Source: Litoreibacter sp. | Lineage (GTDB): Bacteria > Pseudomonadota > Alphaproteobacteria > Rhodobacterales > Rhodobacteraceae | NCBI GenBank assembly: GCA_013042765.1 | Contig: JABDPP010000081.1 | Coordinates: 1 to 7,943, forward strand | Direction of reading: 5' to 3' | Length of the DNA stretch: 7,943 nucleotides | Shown: positions 1 to 5,355 of the stretch, piece by piece | Layout: each line of letters starts with the position of its first letter | How positions within the stretch are numbered: the first letter of the stretch is position 1 | Notes under the pieces: model-generated | The model's input: the letters and a program-made list of their open reading frames with translations, nothing else | Told to the model about the DNA's origin: nothing | The model's database searches: none | Translations under genes and position numbers: made by a program

Positions 1-72
1 CCCCTGAGCCACGAGATAGGAAACCGCATGCCGCCCCGCCTTTCCGGCCCCTCCGGTGAATAATACTCGCAT
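1..72 (-). CDS. NAD(P)-dependent epimerase/dehydratase-like protein, N-terminal fragment
   Basis: Only the first 24 codons lie in the window and the gene continues past the left edge. The ATG at 72-70 opens a reading frame beginning MRVLFTGGAGKAGRHAVSYL, with no stop before the edge. This is the beta1-loop-alphaA start of an extended short-chain dehydrogenase/epimerase: a hydrophobic strand (VLFTG) followed by the glycine-rich GGAGKAGRH dinucleotide-binding loop (GxxGxxG) at residues 7-15. A very strong Shine-Dalgarno sequence (GGAGGA, complement of 81-86) sits 8 nt upstream and fixes the start. Family knowledge: such proteins act on nucleotide sugars or similar substrates in the cytoplasm with bound NAD(P). 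The substrate cannot be told from this fragment. It is divergent from rplS across about 470 bp. Confidence 0.8.
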   Translation of the reverse strand, partial: MRVLFTGGAGKAGRHAVSYLVAQG

Positions 73-86
73 AGGTTCGCTCCTCC

Positions 87-287
87 GTCTGAGGTCTAAC
101 CACTAACATTGCGGCGGGCGAGCGGTCGACAGAATTTGGAATGGAGCACGTCCGCTTCAGGCTCATGGCGACCTCTTGTCATGCCGGGAAACCCGTGTGT
201 ATGTGTTCGAACAGGCACCCGCCTTCCGAGCCCCGACCTGGCCCGGGAAAAATCCTTCCGGTGTCGCGCTGTAGCGTGCAAACCTAC
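87..287. other. gene-free stretch, nothing recognised
   Basis: This is the upstream half of the gap between the divergent epimerase-like gene and rplS. Open frames cross it on both strands, but none has a convincing ribosome-binding site or a recognisable protein. No tRNA, repeat array or known riboswitch consensus was seen. A TTCGAAC at about 208-214 resembles a tRNA T-loop but lacks complementary flanks. The promoter of the minus-strand epimerase-like gene presumably lies here, but I cannot place it. Confidence 0.5.
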
Positions 288-316
288 TTGATCCGGGGGG
301 CGATCCCCCCTATACC
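288..316 (+). promoter_or_regulatory. candidate sigma-70-type promoter for rplS-rpmE
   Basis: TTGATC (288-293) and TATACC (311-316) are separated by exactly 17 nt, each matching 4 of 6 consensus positions of the housekeeping -35 and -10 boxes. The 3' 16 nt of the spacer form a perfect inverted repeat, GGGGGG-CGAT-CCCCCC (295-310), which is unusual. Transcription would start near 323, giving a leader of about 220 nt before rplS. This is a pattern-based call with no mapped start site. The box spacing is the strongest argument. Confidence 0.45.
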
Positions 317-545
317 CCGGCAATCTGGAATCAGATGACTGACCAGAGCCTTGAAATCCGACTATCTCCTGCGCTTTCTTCGGCGCGACAGACGGGGGCA
401 AGGCTATGGTGAAAAGCAACGACGACCTGACCTCTGGCGGGCGCTCCCGAATGGGATGAAAGCGGACCCGGAAGAAGACCGAGAGCTCTGAGGACGCGAG
501 AAACATTCACCGGGCAAACCGGGATCATATGAAGGAGCGCGTCAG
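317..545 (+). promoter_or_regulatory. rplS leader with several possible hairpins
   Basis: If the promoter at 288-316 is used, this is the untranslated leader of rplS. Visible pairings are: ATCTG-GAAT-CAGAT (323-336); a perfect 7-bp long-range pair AGCCTTG (347-353) with CAAGGCT (399-405), enclosing a GCGC/GCGC hairpin (371-386); two mutually exclusive hairpins sharing one CCC, CGGG/CCCG (438-449) and TCCC/GGGA (445-456); and CCGG-GCAAA-CCGG (510-522), which ends about 10 nt before the rplS Shine-Dalgarno sequence. Some ribosomal operons are autoregulated through leader RNA, and L19 leaders are described in other phyla. Whether this is one is inference. It matches no riboswitch consensus that I know. 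Confidence 0.35.
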
Positions 546-929
546 ATGGACCTGATCGCACAGATTGAGGCGGAACAAGTTGCCGCCCTCGGGAAAGACA
601 TTCCCGATTTCAAGGCGGGTGACACCATCCGCGTCGGTTACAAAGTTACCGAAGGCACACGCACCCGTGTGCAGAACTACGAAGGCGTCTGCATTGCACG
701 CAAGAACGGCTCCGGCATTGCCGGTTCCTTCACCGTGCGCAAGATCTCCTTCGGTGAAGGCGTGGAGCGTGTGTTCCCCCTGCATTCGACGAATATCGAC
801 AGCATCACGGTTGTCCGCCGCGGCCGTGTCCGCCGCGCGAAACTGTATTACCTGCGCTCGCGTCGTGGTAAATCGGCTCGTATTGCCGAGGTCGCGAACT
901 ACAAGCCCAAAGCCGGCGCTGAAGCGTAA
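546..929 (+). CDS. rplS: 50S ribosomal protein L19
   Basis: This is large-subunit protein L19, which sits at the 30S-50S interface and contributes to intersubunit bridges. The 127-residue product is within the family's usual 113-130 range. It has the typical opening helix [10 protein letters not shown], then [27 protein letters not shown] with the SH3-like barrel and the RxQxYEG signature (about residues 24-50), the [18 protein letters not shown] segment, and the basic [23 protein letters not shown] stretch (about residues 91-113) that binds rRNA. AAGGAG (532-537) lies 8 nt before the ATG and supports this start. rpmE follows after 12 nt, so the two are surely cotranscribed. In many proteobacteria rplS follows trmD directly. 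Here no trmD is found upstream within the window, and a long noncoding leader precedes the gene. Confidence 0.97.
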   Translation: MDLIAQIEAEQVAALGKDIPDFKAGDTIRVGYKVTEGTRTRVQNYEGVCIARKNGSGIAGSFTVRKISFGEGVERVFPLHSTNIDSITVVRRGRVRRAKLYYLRSRRGKSARIAEVANYKPKAGAEA

Positions 930-941
930 GGAGACCTGGAT

Positions 942-1163
942 ATGAAAAAAGATACCCATCCCGACTACCACATCATCGACGTCAAGATGACCAATGGTGA
1001 TATCGTTCAGATGAAATCCACCTGGGGAAAAGAGGGCGACACGCTTTCGCTCGACATCGACCCTTCGGCACACCCGGCCTGGACTGGCGGTAGCCAGCGC
1101 CTGATGGACACCGGTGGTCGTGTTTCCAAGTTCAAGAACAAGTACGAAGGCCTCGGCTTCTAA
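942..1163 (+). CDS. rpmE: 50S ribosomal protein L31 (zinc-free, C-minus form)
   Basis: Ribosomal protein L31, 73 residues, is a small protein bridging the 50S central protuberance and the 30S head. The opening [19 protein letters not shown] and the closing [17 protein letters not shown], with the family's TGGRVxxF motif (about residues 57-64), identify it. It contains no cysteine, so the CxxC zinc ribbon of the classical form is absent. Family knowledge: this zinc-independent form is common in alphaproteobacteria. The Shine-Dalgarno AAGGAG (928-933) overlaps the rplS stop codon, and the start follows 8 nt later, which suggests coordinated translation. The gene is closed by a strong terminator 25 nt downstream. 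Confidence 0.95.
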   Translation: MKKDTHPDYHIIDVKMTNGDIVQMKSTWGKEGDTLSLDIDPSAHPAWTGGSQRLMDTGGRVSKFKNKYEGLGF

Positions 1164-1187
1164 GCCCGATCCCTTTCGACTATTCAG

Positions 1188-1218
1188 AAACGCCGCCTTC
1201 CCGGGCGGCGTTTTTTTT
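1188..1218 (+). terminator. intrinsic terminator of rplS-rpmE
   Basis: AAACGCCGCC (1188-1197), loop TTCCCG, and GGCGGCGTTT (1204-1213) form a perfect 10-bp GC-rich stem followed by an uninterrupted run of eight T (1211-1218). This is a textbook Rho-independent terminator, so mipZ must have its own promoter in 1219-1380. Confidence 0.93.
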
Positions 1219-1380
1219 GTGCGCGTCTTCCGGGGTGCGGGGAAATAGCTGTGGGGAATCCGACCCATGCCGCTCAATTATCCAATTTGACCGAAACTCA
1301 TCCTTTCCCTAGCGGTGACACCTACATATAGTGGCGCTACGTCCGTGAGACGCAGCTTCGGGACAGGATCGGATTGAGGC

Positions 1381-2193
1381 ATGGCCGCGCATATTATCGT
1401 ATTTGGCAATGAAAAAGGCGGATCGGGGAAGTCCACGAACTGCATGCATGTCACGACAGCGCTGGCGCGCATGGGCTTCAAGGTCGGTGCGCTTGATCTG
1501 GACCTGCGGCAGCGCAGCTTCACCCGCTACTGCGAGAACCGAAAGCGTTATGCAGAACGCACAGGGCTCAACCTGCCCATGGCCACGATCGTCGAATTGC
1601 CCGAGGTGGACAGCACCTCCCTTGCGCCGGGTGAGAATATCTACGACCGCCGCCTTTCTGTCGCCGTGGCCAGCATGGACAATGCTTTTGATTTCATCGT
1701 GATCGATTGCCCCGGCTCCCACACAAGGTTGAGCCAGGTTGCTCACTCGCTGGCCGACACGCTGGTCACACCGCTAAATGACAGTTTCATCGATTTCGAC
1801 CTACTGGCACGGATTGATCCCGACACTCAGGAGATCAAGGGCCCGTCGGTCTATTCGCAGATGGTCTGGCAGGCCCGCCAGCTTCGCGCCCAGGCCGGAC
1901 TGAAGCCGATCGACTGGGTCGTGGTTCGTAACCGGGTCGGCACCCAGCGCATGCATAACAAAAAGAAGATTACCGATGCCGTGGCCGCGCTGGCCAAACG
2001 GATCGGGTTCCGAGTCGCGCCGGGATTTTCGGAACGGGTGATTTTCCGGGAGCTTTTCCCGCGTGGATTGACGCTGCTAGATCTGGGCGAGATCGGGGTC
2101 ACAAACCTCAACATCTCCAACATTGCGGCGCGAAATGAGATCCGCGAGTTGATGAAAGAGCTGAAGCTCCCGAACGTGAAGATCGAGTTCTAG
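1381..2193 (+). CDS. mipZ: MipZ-type ParA/MinD-family ATPase (division-site positioning)
   Basis: MipZ is a deviant-Walker-A ATPase of alphaproteobacteria. It associates with ParB at the chromosome origin, forms a polar gradient and inhibits FtsZ polymerisation, so that the Z ring assembles at mid-cell. The 270-residue product has GNEKGGSGKST (residues 9-19), with signature lysine K12 and Walker lysine K17, then LDLDLRQRSF (38-47) as the switch region, and FIVIDCPG (105-112) as Walker B with D109. The RQRSFTRYCENR segment and the RNRVGTQRMHNKKKI block (about 184-198) are characteristic of MipZ rather than of plasmid ParA. The length matches the family (about 270). The Shine-Dalgarno sequence is poor: ACAGGA at 1363-1368 lies 12 nt away and GAGG at 1376-1379 is too close. 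No parB or parA is adjacent. A Soj/ParA-like protein of other function is a less likely alternative. Confidence 0.9.
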   Translation: MAAHIIVFGNEKGGSGKSTNCMHVTTALARMGFKVGALDLDLRQRSFTRYCENRKRYAERTGLNLPMATIVELPEVDSTSLAPGENIYDRRLSVAVASMDNAFDFIVIDCPGSHTRLSQVAHSLADTLVTPLNDSFIDFDLLARIDPDTQEIKGPSVYSQMVWQARQLRAQAGLKPIDWVVVRNRVGTQRMHNKKKITDAVAALAKRIGFRVAPGFSERVIFRELFPRGLTLLDLGEIGVTNLNISNIAARNEIRELMKELKLPNVKIEF

Positions 2194-2198
2194 GGCGC

Positions 2199-2495
2199 CT
2201 ACTGGCTTGCCGCCGCCTGTTGGCGCTGGCGCAGGGCCGCAAGATTGTCTTTCAGCCGCTGATTTGTCGTTTCGCTGTCCTGCTGATCCGCTGGGAGAAA
2301 GCCACGCACGCTTTCAGGCAGCGATTGCGGATCGAGCAGCGAAGATTGCTGCCGCCATTCCATGAGTGCGATCTGAACCTCGATTGGACTGATATGGCCT
2401 GCGAAAATGCCAGCGCCCGTCAGGCCGGCAACTGCAACCATGAAGCCGAGCCAGAACACACGGATCTTTTCAAACAGAAAGCGTATCGCGGACAT
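2199..2495 (-). CDS. small membrane-anchored protein of unknown function
   Basis: A 98-residue protein I do not recognise. Residues 1-13 are short and basic (MSAIRFLFEKIRV). Residues 14-33 are hydrophobic (FWLGFMVAVAGLTGAGIFAG) and would form one membrane segment or an uncleaved signal anchor. The remainder is soluble, polar and Q-rich, with a predicted helical end (ETTNQRLKDNLAALRQRQQAAASQ region, about residues 75-98) that could be a short coiled coil. AGGG (complement of 2506-2509) lies 10 nt before the ATG, a fair Shine-Dalgarno sequence. It converges on mipZ with only 5 bp between the stop codons and no terminator in the gap, so the transcripts probably overlap. The orderly anchor-plus-helix layout argues for a real gene. 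Function is unknown. Confidence 0.7.
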   Translation of the reverse strand: MSAIRFLFEKIRVFWLGFMVAVAGLTGAGIFAGHISPIEVQIALMEWRQQSSLLDPQSLPESVRGFLPADQQDSETTNQRLKDNLAALRQRQQAAASQ

Positions 2496-2603
2496 ACCAC
2501 CATTTCCCTACAGATCGAAAGCACAGCCTAAAATGCGGTTCAATCTGTCAGAAACTTGTTCAAGCTGTGCCGATCCGGTGGAAATCCTGAGCGTGAAAGC
2601 GAC

Positions 2604-2637
2604 AACGGGCGCCGGCGAAAGACTGCCGACGCCCGTT
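2604..2637 (-). terminator. hairpin downstream of the reductase gene, probable terminator
   Basis: AACGGGCGCCGGC (2604-2616) and GCCGACGCCCGTT (2625-2637) form a 13-bp stem around an 8-nt loop, 44 nt past the stop of the reductase gene. The single imperfect pair is a U-G wobble in the minus-strand RNA but a C-A mismatch in the plus-strand RNA, so the structure favours minus-strand transcripts. The tract after it on the minus strand is only weakly T-rich (GTCGCTTTCA), so termination may be partial. It lies upstream of the small membrane protein gene and separates the two units. Confidence 0.6.
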
Positions 2638-2681
2638 CTCTGATCTGTTTTCTTGCGCGTGAAGAACGCGGCTGAGTCGCC

Positions 2682-3734
2682 TTATGCGGCGATCATCGCG
2701 TTGTTGCGCAGGCGTCTATCAACAATGGCCACGGTCTCGTCGACCTCTGCATTCGGCATGCCAAGTGCGTCGCCGATCAGTTTGACCACGACATCCACAC
2801 GCTCAACATGCTCGGAGCCTCCGTCGATGGCGCGCGCCACCGAGGACGGCTTCAGCAGGTTCTCAGCCGCCTTGGCATATTTCTCGAACGGGACCTGATC
2901 CGCGCCGTCTGCACCCAGCTTGCGGGCGATATTGTCGATATGGGCATAAATCTCGCGGGATCTTTCGATATCGCCGTGCACGGCTTCCTTGATCGGGCGC
3001 ACGCCGTCGTTCTGAACGCAGCGATAGTTGCCGGTCAACAGCATGCTCCACTTGGCCAGCGGGACGAAAAGCGAGTCGTACACACGCAGCTTTACCGGTA
3101 CGTCCTTGCCCTCGATCGTGACCGCGGCGATGTCGTCCTGCATTTGCGTCAGCATCGCGTTGTGGTCCGGGTCGGAGAAGGCGGCTGCCTTGAAATTGGT
3201 CGGAAGGCCCACGAAGAGAACATTGGCCTTCTCATCGGGCAGGCGGAAGGCCTGCGGGTCAGGACTGCAGAGCGTCACAAGCTCAGGGTCAAAGGCATGC
3301 CAGACATCCGGGCAGGAGAAGGCGCCTTCCAGCTTCGAGCCGTCAATTCCCTTGATCCGCTTGAGATAGGCAAGCGGCGGCATGTTCATGATGGACAGGC
3401 AGGGGATGCGGGCCTCAGCAATATTCTGCATCAGGGCACGGATCGCCTGAGAGCCATACTGCGGCTCCTGCATGGCAAGGGCCACCATGTCGTATTCGCT
3501 GACATCGACCTGCTCGGGCGGCATCGCGTCCAGCTTTCCGGGCTGGTCGCCGGAAAGGATCACGCGGTGCTCGTCTTCGCCGCGCAGCTTGATGCGGACA
3601 TCGGTGCCCTCAGCATTGATCAGATCAGCGGTCGCAGAGCGGCACACGAGGGTCACGTCGTGACCTGCCATCAGAAGCTTGGTGCCCAGAAGAGAGCCGT
3701 AGGAGGCTCCGAGGATGAGGACTTTGTACGCCAT
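2682..3734 (-). CDS. ketopantoate reductase (PanE/ApbA)-family dehydrogenase
   Basis: A 350-residue cytoplasmic NAD(P)-dependent oxidoreductase. The N-terminus VLILGASYGSLLGTKLLMAGHDVTLVCR (residues 5-32) is a Rossmann fold with the loop GASYGS instead of the usual GxGAxG. The middle holds PLAKWSMLLTGNYRC (225-239), which resembles the family's catalytic K-x-L-x2-N-x3-N block (K228, N236). The C-terminal helical domain carries KPSSVARAIDGGSEHVERVD (295-314), comparable to the SSMxQD...E substrate-binding stretch of PanE. At 350 residues it is longer than PanE (about 300). Pantoate synthesis is possible, but the divergent motifs suggest another 2-keto or opine-like substrate. AAGGA (complement of 3743-3747) lies 8 nt before the ATG and fixes the start. 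It is divergent from scfR. Confidence 0.75.
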   Translation of the reverse strand: MAYKVLILGASYGSLLGTKLLMAGHDVTLVCRSATADLINAEGTDVRIKLRGEDEHRVILSGDQPGKLDAMPPEQVDVSEYDMVALAMQEPQYGSQAIRALMQNIAEARIPCLSIMNMPPLAYLKRIKGIDGSKLEGAFSCPDVWHAFDPELVTLCSPDPQAFRLPDEKANVLFVGLPTNFKAAAFSDPDHNAMLTQMQDDIAAVTIEGKDVPVKLRVYDSLFVPLAKWSMLLTGNYRCVQNDGVRPIKEAVHGDIERSREIYAHIDNIARKLGADGADQVPFEKYAKAAENLLKPSSVARAIDGGSEHVERVDVVVKLIGDALGMPNAEVDETVAIVDRRLRNNAMIAA

Positions 3735-3914
3735 TTTAGGTTTCCTTTAATTGAACATCTGCGCACCTTGCCTGCCGCGACTCGCCTGCGCTTAAAAGAA
3801 ATATAGTTGCGCATATTGTGGAATCTAGGTAATTCGGGTAAATGTGTTATTTGTGTCATCGACATTAACATAATTTGGTAATGTTGTAAGTCATCGTCAG
3901 ACAGGCAGGTGAAG
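3735..3914. promoter_or_regulatory. divergent control region between the reductase gene and scfR
   Basis: This 180-bp stretch, much more AT-rich than its flanks, must hold promoters for both genes. It contains the inverted repeat ACATTA (3862-3867) N11 TAATGT (3879-3884), plus three copies of a GGTAA-type word (3828-3833, 3837-3843, 3877-3883). A CATAAT (3869-3874) inside the inverted repeat could be the -10 box of scfR, with a poor -35. On the minus strand TTACAA (complement of 3890-3885) and TTAATG-like words offer only weak boxes. Regulators of the ScfR/RamB group commonly bind their own promoter, so an operator here is reasonable but unproven. Confidence 0.4.
3862..3884. repeat. 23-bp inverted repeat, candidate operator
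   Basis: The half-sites ACATTA and TAATGT are exact reverse complements with 11 nt between them, so their centres are about 17 bp apart. They lie 31 nt before the scfR ATG and on the scfR side of the divergent region. The spacing suits a dimeric helix-turn-helix protein. The XRE-type ScfR encoded next to it is the obvious candidate, by inference only. Confidence 0.4.
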
Positions 3915-5321
3915 ATGAGCAAGACTCTGATTGGTCCGAAGTTACGTCAGTTGCGCCGGCAGAAGGGCGAGACTCAGGCTCAGATGGCCAAGGCGCTTGG
4001 CATAAGCGCATCTTACGTCAACCTGTTGGAGAACAACCAACGAAGCCTTTCCGTTCAAATGCTTATGGCATTGTCGGATGCCTATAAGGTCGACTGGCGC
4101 GAGTTGACCAACGATGATTCCGCACGTCTGGTGGCCGATTTACGTCACACGATTCAGGATCCGATCTTTGGCAGAAAGGCTCCGGATCTTCAGGAGATCC
4201 GCGCCGCGATCGACCATGCACCGCAATTGGTGGACCTGTTTCTGGAGCTTTATCAAAGCCATCGGACGGCTTTGGACAAGATCATGCAGGCCGGCAGCGA
4301 GCAGATGCCCAGCGGTCTGATGGAACTGTCTCCCGAGACCGTGATCCATGATTTCTTCCGCGATCACGAGAACCATTTTCCGACCCTCGAGGATGCTGCC
4401 GAACGGGCGCATCGCGATATCGCGCCGGATACCGACGACATATATTCCACGCTCCGCAACCGCTTGAAAACCAAGCACGGGATCACCACCCTGACCCGTC
4501 CGATTGAGGAGATGGGGCAGTCTCTGCGCTTCTATGACGTGGAAAACGCGAAAATCCATTTCTCCCGCGCGCTCGACCATCCGAACCGGGTGTTCCAGAT
4601 GGCGCATATTCTGGGCGTCGTGGAGTTTGAGGATGTGATCAAGGAACTCGTGGACAACAGCGGCATCGAGTCCGAGCAGGGATTGGCGCGCTGCCAGGTC
4701 GAGCTTGCCAATTATTTCGCCGCCGCCTTCCTGATGCCTTACGAGCCCTTTCTGGAGGAGGCCGAGCGTTGCGCCTACGACATCGACCAGCTGGCAGCGA
4801 GCCTCGGTGTCACGTTCGAGCAGGTTTGCCACAGGCTCACCACGATGCAGCGCGAAGGAGCGCGCGGCGTACCGTTCTTTTTTCTGCGCGTCGATAAGGC
4901 CGGCAATGTCACCAAGCGGTTCAACTCAACGACCTTTAACCTTGCCGAATACGGTGGCGCTTGCCCGGTCTGGAACATCCACACCGCATTCTTCACCCCC
5001 GGCGTGATCATTCCGCAATTCGTCGAGATGCCCGATGGTCAGCAGTTTTTCACGATCAGCCGGACCGCGCACCGTCCAGTCTACAGCCGGGAAACGCAGG
5101 ACCGGCGGCTGGCGCTCGCCCTTGGCTGTGATTTCAAGCATGCCGAACGGCTGGGCTACTCGACGGCGTTCAATTTCAATGATGACAAGCTGTTCAGCCC
5201 GATTGGCATCAATTGCCATCTCTGCCCGCGGCAGGCCTGTTCGCAACGGGCCCACCAGCCTCTGTTCGTGGAACTGCCGATCGACGCCAACCGGCGCGGC
5301 AACACCCGATACGAGAGCTGA
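3915..5321 (+). CDS. ScfR-type short-chain fatty acyl-CoA regulator, XRE family
   Basis: A 468-residue transcription factor. An XRE/HTH_3 domain occupies residues 8-62 (LRQLRRQKGETQAQMAKALG, then SASYVNLLENNQRSLSVQML as turn and recognition helix). An IrrE/ImmA-like region (about 140-275) has RVFQMAHILGVVEF where peptidases carry HExxH; here it reads HILGV (231-235), so the zinc site is lost. The C-terminal DUF2083-type domain (about 300-460) has GGACPVWN (C350) and CHLCPRQAC (C434, C437, C442). This architecture is that of RamB/MccR/ScfR regulators of acetate, propionate and short-chain acyl-CoA metabolism. I chose the ATG at 3915 over the GTG at 3909 because AGGCAGG (3902-3908) lies 6 nt before the ATG but abuts the GTG. 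The gene stands alone, divergent from the reductase gene, and ends in a terminator. Confidence 0.88.
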   Translation: MSKTLIGPKLRQLRRQKGETQAQMAKALGISASYVNLLENNQRSLSVQMLMALSDAYKVDWRELTNDDSARLVADLRHTIQDPIFGRKAPDLQEIRAAIDHAPQLVDLFLELYQSHRTALDKIMQAGSEQMPSGLMELSPETVIHDFFRDHENHFPTLEDAAERAHRDIAPDTDDIYSTLRNRLKTKHGITTLTRPIEEMGQSLRFYDVENAKIHFSRALDHPNRVFQMAHILGVVEFEDVIKELVDNSGIESEQGLARCQVELANYFAAAFLMPYEPFLEEAERCAYDIDQLAASLGVTFEQVCHRLTTMQREGARGVPFFFLRVDKAGNVTKRFNSTTFNLAEYGGACPVWNIHTAFFTPGVIIPQFVEMPDGQQFFTISRTAHRPVYSRETQDRRLALALGCDFKHAERLGYSTAFNFNDDKLFSPIGINCHLCPRQACSQRAHQPLFVELPIDANRRGNTRYES

Positions 5322-5347
5322 GCCCGGGTCCGGGCTCAGCCTTTTTC
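5317..5347 (+). terminator. intrinsic terminator of scfR
   Basis: GCTGAGCCCG (5317-5326), loop GGTC, and CGGGCTCAGC (5331-5340) form a perfect 10-bp stem followed by CTTTTTC. The stem swallows the scfR stop codon (5319-5321). The T-tract is on the plus strand only. The convergent tctA ends 15 nt from the stem (5356), so its transcripts would also run into this hairpin. Confidence 0.9.
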
Positions 5348-5355
5348 TAAACGTT

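Noticed and set aside
200..230. tRNA-like TTCGAAC
   Set aside because: The flanks do not pair as a T-stem and no acceptor or anticodon arm is present.
406..459. possible 17-codon leader peptide (ATG at 406) upstream of rplS
   Set aside because: The AAGGCT before it is too close to the ATG, no regulatory codon run is visible, and nothing else supports translation.
96..506. 136-codon minus-strand open frame in the gap before rplS
   Set aside because: It has no convincing ribosome-binding site, no recognisable protein, and overlaps the candidate promoter and leader.
525..1277. 250-codon minus-strand open frame opposite rplS-rpmE
   Set aside because: It lies antisense to two certain ribosomal genes and a terminator, with no recognisable protein. 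Long antisense frames are common in GC-rich coding DNA.
1287..1332. mipZ promoter from TTGACC (1287-1292) and TATAGT (1327-1332)
   Set aside because: The boxes are 34 bp apart and cannot work together, and each lacks a good partner at normal spacing. A promoter must be in this gap but I cannot place it.
2808..3806. 332-codon plus-strand open frame opposite the reductase gene
   Set aside because: It mirrors the codon structure of the reductase, has no family resemblance, and runs through the divergent promoter region.
3909..3914. GTG start two codons upstream for scfR
   Set aside because: The Shine-Dalgarno sequence AGGCAGG directly abuts this GTG, whereas the ATG at 3915 has normal spacing.
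4140..4832. 230-codon minus-strand open frame opposite scfR
   Set aside because: It is a shadow of a well-supported regulator, with no recognisable domain.
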